This document shows positions 55,228 through 62,943 of a DNA stretch of 64,000 nucleotides, in pieces; within the stretch, counting starts at the first letter, position 1; every line of letters begins with the position of its first letter. The DNA is taken from assembly GCA_015061285.1 (NCBI GenBank), contig SUWW01000003.1, positions 186,001 through 250,000 of the forward strand. The letters run 5' to 3'. The position numbers and the translations under genes were made by a program. Under the pieces are notes generated by a model that was not told the origin of the DNA, did not search any database, and saw nothing but the letters and a program-made list of their open reading frames with translations. This DNA is from Bacteroidales bacterium. Its GTDB lineage: Bacteria > Bacteroidota > Bacteroidia > Bacteroidales > Marinilabiliaceae.

Positions 55228-55611
55228 TTATTTCCTAACAGCCGTTACTTCAACCTCTACGAGAGCGCCTTTTGGTAAGTCTTTTACTGCGAATGTAGAA
55301 CGAGCTGGAAATGGTGCGCTGAGGTGTTTTCCATACTCTTCGTTGAATGCTGCAAAGTTCGAAATGTCTGAGAGCATGCACGAAGTACGCACTATGTCGG
55401 ACATGGTATAACCTGCTTCGGATAGTATGGCTTTGATATTTTTCATCACTTGTTCTGTTTGCCCCTCTATGGTTTTGGCTTCAATTTGACCATTTGTTGG
55501 GTTGATGCCTATCTGCCCCGAAACGAATAGCATGCCACCTATCTCAATAGCCTGACTATATGGACCTATGGCAGCAGGTGCCGAAGTTGTGGAAATAACT
55601 TGTTTTGCCAT
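55228..55611 (-). CDS. ridA: RidA family reactive-intermediate deaminase
   Basis: 127 residues. IGPYSQAIEIGGMLFVSGQI, the conserved Arg of PARSTFAVKDLPKGALVEVE, and the trimer fold region show a RidA protein that hydrolyses enamine/imine intermediates of PLP enzymes. Confidence 0.94.
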   Translation of the reverse strand: MAKQVISTTSAPAAIGPYSQAIEIGGMLFVSGQIGINPTNGQIEAKTIEGQTEQVMKNIKAILSEAGYTMSDIVRTSCMLSDISNFAAFNEEYGKHLSAPFPARSTFAVKDLPKGALVEVEVTAVRK

Positions 55612-55674
55612 AATTATTCTGTTTTTATTGCAAATGTATAGGATTGCTGTTAGTTATTATGTGGTATGATGCAC

Positions 55675-56607
55675 TTAGTTTTTCTTAGGCAAAAGCACTT
55701 TATATGGCTTGCCTTGTTTGGGGTGCAAATATGTTTGGCGTAGCCAAGGATTGAGCGTTTTGAGCTGTTTATAAGTAATGCCCTTTGCTTCGCAGAAGTC
55801 TACCCAGTCGTCAATGATAGAATCTACGTAGCAAGTGTCGACTTCGTATGGCTTGTAGCGGTCGGCATCGGTAAGGTTATACCCATATTGCTGCGGATTT
55901 TCAAGGATTAGTTTCAAGGCTATTATGCGATAAACATATCGAGACGTCTCTTCCGACCAAAGGATGTCGTAATACTTATTTTGACGTTGGTTTTGTATGT
56001 TTTTTAGTACGCGTGTCATGCCACTATTGTAGCTTGCTGCCACAAGTTGCCACGAGCCAAGTTTCTCGTAGGCATGCAAAAGAAATTTGCAAGCTGCATG
56101 AGTGCTGCGCTCAATGTTATATCGTTCGTCCACCTCATCGTTAATCTCTAACCCCATCTCTTTGCCCGTCGATTCTATAAACTGCCATAAGCCCACAGCT
56201 CCGGCAGGCGACTTAATTGTTGGCGACAAACTGCTTTCGGCTACGCATAAGTATTTTATGTCGTTTGGAACATTGTATTGTTTCAGTATTGGTTCTATTA
56301 TGGAAAAATATCTGCCAATGCGTTTATACATAAGCATAGTATTATTATGCCAGAAAGTGTTGGTCATAATCTCGCGATCTATACTTTCGCGCACATCGTC
56401 GCGATCCATAGGAAGTTCCTCGCCGCAAAAGTAGAGTTCGCTTGGTAGTTGGGGTAAGTATGACTGATGAGGTGTGGTGTTGCCATTTTCATAAGTATAA
56501 TTACAATTCGAGGCAACAGTGCCATTGTCGAGAGTAGCACTATTTAGTAAGAGTGTGGCAGCGATTACTGCCAATACAGACAGAGGAATAAGGACTAACT
56601 TTTTCAT
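55675..56607 (-). CDS. Membrane-bound lytic murein transglycosylase, MltD-like
   Basis: 310 residues. A signal anchor (about 4-24), then an SLT domain with catalytic Glu in LCVAESSLSPTIKSPAGAVG followed by LWQF, and AASYNSG. A short C-terminal LysM-like segment (GITYKQLKTLNPWL) probably binds peptidoglycan. It cleaves murein glycan strands with anhydro-product formation. It is divergent from pckA. Confidence 0.9.
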   Translation of the reverse strand: MKKLVLIPLSVLAVIAATLLLNSATLDNGTVASNCNYTYENGNTTPHQSYLPQLPSELYFCGEELPMDRDDVRESIDREIMTNTFWHNNTMLMYKRIGRYFSIIEPILKQYNVPNDIKYLCVAESSLSPTIKSPAGAVGLWQFIESTGKEMGLEINDEVDERYNIERSTHAACKFLLHAYEKLGSWQLVAASYNSGMTRVLKNIQNQRQNKYYDILWSEETSRYVYRIIALKLILENPQQYGYNLTDADRYKPYEVDTCYVDSIIDDWVDFCEAKGITYKQLKTLNPWLRQTYLHPKQGKPYKVLLPKKN

Positions 56608-56653
56608 GCTGCGAAATTAACATATCATTGCAGAAAAATATCTTTATTGGTTG

Positions 56654-56684
56654 GTTGAAAATAGGTCAAACAATGATACATTTG
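56654..56684 (+). promoter_or_regulatory. Promoter of pckA
   Basis: TACATTTG at 56677-56684 with GTTG 19 bases upstream (56654-56657), in Bacteroidota spacing, 49 bases before the start. Confidence 0.6.
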
Positions 56685-56732
56685 CGCGAATGATTAAGTA
56701 CTAAACATTACAATTAAATATAAACACAAAAC

Positions 56733-58346
56733 ATGGCAAATTTAGATTTGACTAAGTATGGCATTACCGGCTCTACGGTGATTGCTCACAACCCTTCTTA
56801 TGAGGAGCTCTACAATGCAGAGGTTAATCCTGCTCTCGAAGGTTACGAAAAAGGTCAGAAGACCGAGCTTGATGCTGTAAACGTTATGACTGGTATCTTC
56901 ACTGGTCGTTCGCCTAAAGACAAATACATCGTTGATGACAAAAACTCTCACAACAACGTATGGTGGACTTCTGACGCATATAAGAACGATAACCACCCAA
57001 TGAGCGAAGAGGTTTGGGCTAAGGTTAAAGACATCGCTAAAAAGGAACTTTCTAATAAGAAACTCTATGTAGTTGATGCATATTGCGGTGCTAACGAAGC
57101 TACTCGTTTGGCTGTTCGCTTCATCGTTGAAGTTGCATGGCAAGCTCACTTCGTAAGCAACATGTTTATTCAACCTACCAAAGAAGAACTCGCTAACTTC
57201 GAGCCTAACTTCGTTATCTACAACGCTTCTAAAGCTAAAGTTGAAAACTATAAAGAACTCGGTCTTAACTCTGAGACTTGTGTAGCATTCAATACTACTT
57301 CACGCGAGCAAGTTATTATCAACACTTGGTACGGCGGCGAAATGAAGAAAGGTATGTTCTCTATGCAGAACTACTATTTGCCTCTCCAGGGCATTGCTTC
57401 TATGCACTGCTCGGCTAACACCGATATGGAAGGCAAGAATACCGCTATCTTCTTCGGTCTCTCTGGTACTGGTAAGACCACCCTTTCTACCGATCCAAAA
57501 CGTCTCCTCATCGGTGACGACGAGCACGGCTGGGACGACGAAGGCGTATTCAACCTCGAAGGTGGTTGCTATGCTAAGGTTATCAACCTCTCTAAAGAAA
57601 ACGAGCCTGATATCTATGGCGCTATCAAACGCAACGCTCTCCTCGAGAACGTTACCGTTGACAAGAGCGGCAAAATCGATTTCGCTGATAAGAGCGTAAC
57701 TGAGAATACTCGTGTTTCTTATCCTATCGACCACATCAAGAACATCGTAAAGAAAGTACACGGCAAGAGCGCAGGTCCTGCTGCTCAGAATGTAATCTTC
57801 CTCTCGGCTGATGCATTCGGTGTATTGCCTCCAGTATCTATCTTGACTCCTGAGCAAACTCAATACTACTTCCTCTCAGGCTTTACCGCTAAACTTGCTG
57901 GTACTGAGCGTGGTATCACCGAGCCTACTCCTACCTTCTCTGCTTGCTTCGGTCAGGCATTCCTCGAACTCCACCCAACGAAATACGCTGAGGAGCTCGT
58001 TAAGAAGATGAAGAAATCTGGTGCTAAGGCTTACCTCGTTAACACCGGTTGGAATGGTACTGGCAAACGTATCTCTATCCCTGATACACGTGGTATTATC
58101 GACGCTATCCTTGATGGCTCTATCCTCAAGGCTGAAACAAAGAAGATTCCTTTCTTCGACTTCGAAGTACCTACTGCATTGCCAAAGGTAAATCCTGCAA
58201 TTCTCGATCCTCGCGATACTTATGCTAATGCTTCTGAATGGGAAACCAAAGCAAAAGACCTCGCAGGTCGCTTCATCAAGAACTTCGAGAAATACACCAC
58301 CAACGAAGCTGGTAAAGCCCTCGTTGCTGCTGGTCCAAAACTCTAA
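56733..58346 (+). CDS. pckA: ATP-dependent phosphoenolpyruvate carboxykinase
   Basis: 537 residues. P-loop [13 protein letters not shown], the metal site [19 protein letters not shown], and [10 protein letters not shown] substrate arginine motif are intact. In fermentative Bacteroidetes it runs toward oxaloacetate to feed succinate formation. Strongly preferred codons suggest very high expression. It has its own promoter and terminator. Confidence 0.97.
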   Translation: MANLDLTKYGITGSTVIAHNPSYEELYNAEVNPALEGYEKGQKTELDAVNVMTGIFTGRSPKDKYIVDDKNSHNNVWWTSDAYKNDNHPMSEEVWAKVKDIAKKELSNKKLYVVDAYCGANEATRLAVRFIVEVAWQAHFVSNMFIQPTKEELANFEPNFVIYNASKAKVENYKELGLNSETCVAFNTTSREQVIINTWYGGEMKKGMFSMQNYYLPLQGIASMHCSANTDMEGKNTAIFFGLSGTGKTTLSTDPKRLLIGDDEHGWDDEGVFNLEGGCYAKVINLSKENEPDIYGAIKRNALLENVTVDKSGKIDFADKSVTENTRVSYPIDHIKNIVKKVHGKSAGPAAQNVIFLSADAFGVLPPVSILTPEQTQYYFLSGFTAKLAGTERGITEPTPTFSACFGQAFLELHPTKYAEELVKKMKKSGAKAYLVNTGWNGTGKRISIPDTRGIIDAILDGSILKAETKKIPFFDFEVPTALPKVNPAILDPRDTYANASEWETKAKDLAGRFIKNFEKYTTNEAGKALVAAGPKL

Positions 58347-58374
58347 TCTGTATATATTTATATACATAAATACT

Positions 58375-58410
58375 CAGCTCGCTGTCGTTCAGATGGCGGG
58401 CTGTTTTTTT
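58375..58410 (+). terminator. Terminator of pckA
   Basis: CAGCTCGC pairs with GCGGGCTG (one G-U), 13-base loop, then TTTTTTT. Confidence 0.88.
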
Positions 58411-58538
58411 ATAATTATGAGTTTAGAGAGATTGGCATAATACGGAGAGACGGATTATAAGGATAAAAATCTGCGTAAATCCGCAGAATCCATGTACAAA
58501 AACTCGTAATTTGTAACTCGTAATTCATAATTAGAAAA

Positions 58539-59048
58539 ATGACACTTACAGAAGTAATAAATGCGCGCTCGTCGGTGCGCAAATACAAGGCTGAAAAGCC
58601 TTCGCGCGAACTAATAAACGAAGTATTGAACTTGGCACGCCTTGCGCCGTCGGCAGTAAATAAGCAACCTTGGCATTTCTATGTAGTTGAGACGGTCGAA
58701 AAACTCGAGGCAGTACGCGCCGCATACGCTCGCGATTGGTTTCGCACAGCACCCTTGGTAATTGTGGTTACGGCCAATCACGCCCAAAGTTGGCATCGCG
58801 CCGACGGAAAAGACCACGCCGACATCGATGCGGCCATCGTAACGGACCACATCACGCTTGCCGCTGTGGAGAAAGGCTTGTCGACATGTTGGGTATGTAA
58901 TTTTGATGTAGATATAATTACCAAAGCACTTAATTTGACGACGGGTGAGGAACCTGTAGTGCTAATTCCGATAGGTTATGCCGACGGAAATGGCGACGTT
59001 CGCCCTAAACAACGCAAATCGTTAGAAGATTTGACTACATATATATAG
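58539..59048 (+). CDS. Nitroreductase family flavoprotein
   Basis: 169 residues. N-terminal ARSSVRKYKAEKPSRELI and LARLAPSAVNKQPWHFYVV bind FMN; GLSTCWVCNF and VVLIPIGYADG are the C-terminal family features. It reduces nitro groups or quinones with NAD(P)H; the natural substrate is unknown. Just upstream, the text CTCGTAATTTGTAACTCGTA is a small repeat common in such genomes. Confidence 0.9.
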   Translation: MTLTEVINARSSVRKYKAEKPSRELINEVLNLARLAPSAVNKQPWHFYVVETVEKLEAVRAAYARDWFRTAPLVIVVTANHAQSWHRADGKDHADIDAAIVTDHITLAAVEKGLSTCWVCNFDVDIITKALNLTTGEEPVVLIPIGYADGNGDVRPKQRKSLEDLTTYI

Positions 59049-59168
59049 GCGTAGTTATCGAACGAAAAGGCGTGATGTTAAGAGGCTTGGATGATTCTTT
59101 TTGACAAATCAAAATGTGTAATTCATCTCATTCGGCAATTCTTTCAGCCGTGTATATAAAATAAAGCC

Positions 59169-59176
59169 TAAATTTG
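59169..59176 (+). promoter_or_regulatory. Putative -7 box of the oxoamine-synthase-like gene
   Basis: TAAATTTG fits TAnnTTTG, 23 bases before the TTG start at 59199; the -33 position shows only CTTTC. Confidence 0.45.
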
Positions 59177-59198
59177 CCGCTAACAAATCACTATAGCA

Positions 59199-60494
59199 TT
59201 GGATATTTTTGATAAAATAGACCTGACACATGGTGGCCCGTTGGGAAGGTATAAGGGAATGGCGCATGGCTATTTCTCGTTCCCCAAGCTCGAAGGTGTC
59301 ATTGGTCCGCACATGAAATTTAGAGGCAAAGACGTGCTTAATTGGAGCACGACAGACTATCTTGGCTTGGCTTCTAACGCAGAGGTTCTGTCGGTCGATA
59401 GTGCCGCAGCTTCGTCGTGGGGATTTTCTGTGCCTATGGGAGCTAGAGTGCTCTCTGGCAATACAGCAACCCATGAAGCTTTTGAGGAAAAACTCGCGTC
59501 TTTTCTGAAAAAAGAAGATGCTTTTGTAGTCAATTCAGATTATCAAGCAATAGTATCGGCTATCGACGCCCTTTGCTCTCGCCCAGACATTATTGTTTAT
59601 GACGCTGGAGTTCATGCAGGCATTGTAGATGGAGTGTATCTACACAAAGTGAAAGGTGGACGCTCAATGGTGTTTGCCCATAACGATATAGAAAACTGCG
59701 AACTAAAACTTCAGTTGGCTTCCGAAAGCCTCAAAGCTAAAGGCAACAAGGGTGGTATTCTTCTTATTACCGAAGGCCTCTTTGCAATGTCGGGTGAGAT
59801 AGGTATTCTCGATCGAATCTCGGCATTGAAAGAGAAATACGACTTTCGCTTGATGGTCGACGATGCGCAAGGGTTTGGTGTGCTTGGAGAGTCGGGTAGA
59901 GGTACGGCCGAGTTTATGGGCGTGCTCGATAAGGTGGATATACTTCTTGGCTCGTTTACTAATGCAGCGGCAGGAAAAGGTGGATTTGTAGCTTCAACCG
60001 AAAAAGTAGTGAATTTCTTGCGCTATAATATGCGTTCGCAGATATACGACAATGCTCTCTCGTCTGCTATTGTTGAGGGAAATATGTTCCGATTGAATAT
60101 GATAGCGCAACATCAAGACTGGCGAGAAAAAGTAGCCTCTGTAGCAGCCGAACTGCAGCATGGATTGCGTAATCTTGGCTTCAAAATTCTTAGCGATGAG
60201 CACTCTCCTATAACCACAATAACCATAGATAGTACAACTAAGGGCGGCGAAGAGTCGGCTATAAACGAACTTATGAACGTAGTGGTCGATTTGCGCGAAT
60301 GTTACGGAATATTCTGCAACGTAGTCACTGCGCCATACATGCCTCAAGGCACGTTGTTGCTTCGCCTAATATCGTCTGCAGCGCATACTTCTGATGATGT
60401 CAAATGCACTGTAGAGGCTTTTGCTCAAGTAGGTAAAAAACTTGCAGCTGGCGACTATGCTCGTCAAACGGTTGTTGGATTGTGTATGCGATAA
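59199..60494 (+). CDS. Alpha-oxoamine-synthase homologue lacking the catalytic lysine (serine palmitoyltransferase-like)
   Basis: 431 residues, start TTG at 59199. The fold markers of the alpha-oxoamine synthases are present: SGNTATHEAFEEKLASFL, YDAGVHAGIVDG, and MVDDAQGFGVLGESGRG. The PLP aspartate is D221, but the usual His four residues later is Gln224. The Schiff-base lysine, 34 residues after the Asp as in 2-amino-3-ketobutyrate CoA ligase, is Asn255 (LLGSFTNAAAGKGGF). Without these two residues ordinary PLP chemistry is unlikely, as in the LCB1 subunit of eukaryotic serine palmitoyltransferase. It is followed by a PagL-like gene two bases later, pointing to lipid metabolism. Confidence 0.75.
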   Translation: MDIFDKIDLTHGGPLGRYKGMAHGYFSFPKLEGVIGPHMKFRGKDVLNWSTTDYLGLASNAEVLSVDSAAASSWGFSVPMGARVLSGNTATHEAFEEKLASFLKKEDAFVVNSDYQAIVSAIDALCSRPDIIVYDAGVHAGIVDGVYLHKVKGGRSMVFAHNDIENCELKLQLASESLKAKGNKGGILLITEGLFAMSGEIGILDRISALKEKYDFRLMVDDAQGFGVLGESGRGTAEFMGVLDKVDILLGSFTNAAAGKGGFVASTEKVVNFLRYNMRSQIYDNALSSAIVEGNMFRLNMIAQHQDWREKVASVAAELQHGLRNLGFKILSDEHSPITTITIDSTTKGGEESAINELMNVVVDLRECYGIFCNVVTAPYMPQGTLLLRLISSAAHTSDDVKCTVEAFAQVGKKLAAGDYARQTVVGLCMR

Positions 60495-60496
60495 GT

Positions 60497-61708
60497 ATGA
60501 TTATGTTAATCTTGCGCTCGAGAGCCTTTATACTTACTTCGTTTCTATTGTTAATGCCGTGTGTTGTCGCTCGTTCGGCTACGCCCGATACTATTAGCAA
60601 AAGTATTCCTTTGGTTTGGGCAACGTTTGATGTGGGTAAAATAGTGCAAACTAACGACCACTTGAAAGGCTTGAACAAATCTGGCGCCCCCTTTGAAAGA
60701 TATAAAGCCTATTCGTTAGGTGTGGCGTGGAGAACTTCAGGAAACAAAGATTGGCATCACGTGAATAACTTTCCATCGTTTGGCTTTGGTATTTATACTG
60801 CAAAACTTGATGGTGATGATGAACTTGGCCAGCCAATTTCGCTATTTGGCACTCTCAAAGGCGTGATTGCGCGATTTGGTGGCAACACTATTGGTTATAA
60901 TGTTGATTATGGTGTCGCTTTTCACTGGACGCCATATGACTATAACTCAAATAGTTATAATATAACCATAGGCTCAAAGGCTTCTGCACATCTTGGCCTT
61001 GGTGTGAATTATAGTTATACCATAGCCAATAGAGTAGAATTGGGCGTTGATGCGGGATTTACGCATTTTTCTAATGGAGCCATACGTAAACCTAACAAAG
61101 GGTTGAATCTTATGCATGTTTCGGCCCACGTGGCTTATCTGCTCAATCAGCAGCGCCCGATAATGCGTAAGTTTTTTGAAAAACAGAAGAGTAATAATAT
61201 CGATTTTACCGTCGGATTCGGACTGAAGAGTTCAGAAGTTGATAGCGCTGAAACAGGCTTCAATAGAACATATTACGACAATATCAGATTCCATGTAGCT
61301 ACACTGCAAGCAGCTTTTTTGCATCAGTATTGTCAACGAGGTAAATATGGTGCTGGTCTAAGTCTTGTCTACGACGACTTCTACGACAGTACAATTCTTC
61401 CTGTCTGCGAAGGAGATGGTGCACGCGTAGTTCACGGCAGTTTTTCGAAGCGATTTTCGTTTGGCGTGTTTGCCGAGCATATTTTCATGGTGGGACCGTT
61501 GAGTTTCCCTACACAATTGGGCTATTATATATACCAACCTAATGTGTCCAAAAGCCAAAAAAAGTACAGCTTGTTTCAGCGTGCAGGTGTGCGCTATACA
61601 CTTCCATTTGATGCATATTTCGGTGTAAATATTTATGCGCACCGTCTGTCGAAAGCCGATTTCATAGAGTGGAACTTGGGCTACAATCTCAAGTTGAAGA
61701 AACATTGA
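60497..61708 (+). CDS. PagL-like lipid A acyloxyacyl hydrolase with an extra barrel half
   Basis: 403 residues from ATG 60497. Signal peptide (about 1-27). The middle holds the PagL active-site block THFSNGAIRKPNKGLN with His190 and Ser192, followed by strands of an outer-membrane barrel. PagL itself is about 170 residues; the C-terminal 200 residues here (from about 235) look like a second set of strands, so the protein is about twice as long. It probably removes an ester-linked acyl chain from lipid A or a related lipid. It is in operon with the synthase homologue upstream and ends at a 16-pair bidirectional terminator. Confidence 0.8.
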   Translation: MIMLILRSRAFILTSFLLLMPCVVARSATPDTISKSIPLVWATFDVGKIVQTNDHLKGLNKSGAPFERYKAYSLGVAWRTSGNKDWHHVNNFPSFGFGIYTAKLDGDDELGQPISLFGTLKGVIARFGGNTIGYNVDYGVAFHWTPYDYNSNSYNITIGSKASAHLGLGVNYSYTIANRVELGVDAGFTHFSNGAIRKPNKGLNLMHVSAHVAYLLNQQRPIMRKFFEKQKSNNIDFTVGFGLKSSEVDSAETGFNRTYYDNIRFHVATLQAAFLHQYCQRGKYGAGLSLVYDDFYDSTILPVCEGDGARVVHGSFSKRFSFGVFAEHIFMVGPLSFPTQLGYYIYQPNVSKSQKKYSLFQRAGVRYTLPFDAYFGVNIYAHRLSKADFIEWNLGYNLKLKKH

Positions 61709-61723
61709 TAAATACGCGCAAAA

Positions 61724-61766
61724 AAGACTCCTCAACTCTTATTGATTGTGAGAGTTGAGGAGTCTT
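61724..61766. terminator. Bidirectional terminator
   Basis: A perfect 16-pair stem AAGACTCCTCAACTCT/AGAGTTGAGGAGTCTT with an 11-base loop between convergent genes; A run before it on the left serves the minus strand. Confidence 0.92.
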
Positions 61767-61781
61767 GTCAATCTTTACGCT

Positions 61782-61964
61782 CTAATACTTATTGAATTTG
61801 TATTTCTCGCGGAAGGCAGCTTTTTTGTCTTCCGGAAGGTTGGTGAAGAATGCCTTCCATCCTGGACAGAAATTGATGTGCCATCGCCAAAATCGACCAA
61901 GAAGCGAATTAGGGTTCTTGTCGTAGTGAGCTCTTAATTTGCAATTTTCACAAGGTTGTGCCAT
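61782..61964 (-). CDS. Small conserved protein with a CxxC motif
   Basis: 60 residues, no signal peptide or membrane segment: MAQPCENCKLRAHYDKNPNS begins it, with CENC at 5-8, and FWRWHINFCPGWKAFF in the middle, where a third cysteine (C33) and histidine could complete a metal site. It resembles small Bacteroidetes proteins of unknown function that stand next to DoxX genes. It is 25 bases downstream of doxX on the same strand, so the two are probably co-transcribed. Confidence 0.7.
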   Translation of the reverse strand: MAQPCENCKLRAHYDKNPNSLLGRFWRWHINFCPGWKAFFTNLPEDKKAAFREKYKFNKY

Positions 61965-61989
61965 AATTATATATTGTTATTTGGATTAG

Positions 61990-62421
61990 TTATTTGTCTT
62001 TCTTGCAGCATTTTAGCCATGCTTTGCATTGTTCCCAACCGCCAGTCGACCATAAGGCAAAGAAAATCAGCAATGGCTGAAAGAAGAGTCGAATGAATCG
62101 AGCTTGTTCGGTGTCGAGGCCAAACGCATCTATGTCGTTGACGTATTGGTTGATGTTGCCTGGAAATATAAGTACGTAGAAGAGTGCGAGCAGTGCACCT
62201 ACGATTGCCTTCTTTTTCCACAAGAAGAGCATCCCCAAGCCGAGCACTATCTCAACTACGCCCGAAGCAAGCACTACAAAATCGGTAAAACCAGGCGAGA
62301 ACTGAAGCCAAGTGGGCACTTGTGCTACAAATTCTTGACGCGCTATGGTAAGATGGCTTACGCCTGCGTAGGTCATGAAAATACCTAATAAAATGCGGAT
62401 GAATGTCTTTACGTAGTTCAT
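61990..62421 (-). CDS. DoxX family membrane protein
   Basis: 143 residues with four predicted transmembrane helices. The DoxX-like pattern ILLGIFMTYAGVSHLTIARQ then GVVEIVLGLGMLF is clear. Family members handle quinone-linked redox or stress defence. It is preceded by a strong promoter with a palindromic operator and followed by the 60-residue CxxC protein. Confidence 0.85.
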   Translation of the reverse strand: MNYVKTFIRILLGIFMTYAGVSHLTIARQEFVAQVPTWLQFSPGFTDFVVLASGVVEIVLGLGMLFLWKKKAIVGALLALFYVLIFPGNINQYVNDIDAFGLDTEQARFIRLFFQPLLIFFALWSTGGWEQCKAWLKCCKKDK

Positions 62422-62470
62422 ATTTTTTTATGCTATCATGTTTGATGTTGTATATATATCGTTCACGACA

Positions 62471-62501
62471 CAAAAGTAAATATTCTGTATTATATCGCAA
62501 A
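62471..62501 (-). promoter_or_regulatory. Promoter of doxX
   Basis: On the minus strand TTTG (62498-62501) and TACTTTTG (62471-62478) are 19 bases apart, a textbook Bacteroidota -33/-7 pair, 50 bases before the start. Confidence 0.8.
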
Positions 62502-62510
62502 CGATATAAT
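62489..62510. promoter_or_regulatory. Palindromic operator centred on the doxX -33 box
   Basis: Perfect inverted repeat ATTATATCG-CAAA-CGATATAAT; its four-base spacer is exactly the -33 box. A further half-site ATATATCGTT lies at 62454-62463, downstream of the -7 box. Confidence 0.7.
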
Positions 62511-62790
62511 GTAAGATTATGGATAATTAACAGACTGGATATTAGAAATGCTCTACCATTTCATTTAGAACCCTACATAAACGTATAAGTGATTGTTATT
62601 CTGAGCGTAGCGAAAAATCTTATTGCTGCACTGCGCAAAGAAGATATTGTGCTCTGCTCAGGATGTTGTTGGGAACGTGCGATTCGTAGTAAATAAATCA
62701 ACTGAAGGTTGTTTTATGTATCTACGTATATACATAACAACATAAGAGAAATGTAAATTTCTGAAAAAAAGCGTCGTTCGGAGGGAAAAG

Positions 62791-62802
62791 ACAAACGTTT
62801 GT
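62791..62802. promoter_or_regulatory. Palindromic site upstream of rhaB
   Basis: Perfect 12-base palindrome ACAAACGTTTGT, 30 bases upstream of the rhaB -33 box; a related CAAACGTTGG lies at 62873-62882 after the -7 box. Between 62511 and 62790 no gene is visible. Confidence 0.5.
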
Positions 62803-62831
62803 AGAAAGATGCATTTTTAGATAGATAAAAA

Positions 62832-62864
62832 TTTGGTGCTCAAACTGAAAATTGCATACATTTG
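62832..62864 (+). promoter_or_regulatory. Promoter of rhaB
   Basis: TTTG (62832-62835) and TACATTTG (62857-62864) are 21 bases apart, the Bacteroidota arrangement, 80 bases before the ATG. Confidence 0.75.
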
Positions 62865-62943
62865 GTGCATGGCAAACGTTGGCACAAAACAACACGGAGC
62901 CACCAATAAATAACAAAAACTATAAACTAACTATAATCATTCA

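Noticed and set aside
62511-62790. Possible small gene or RNA between doxX and rhaB
   Set aside because: Only short frames without ribosome-binding context or protein-like composition; no clear RNA fold.
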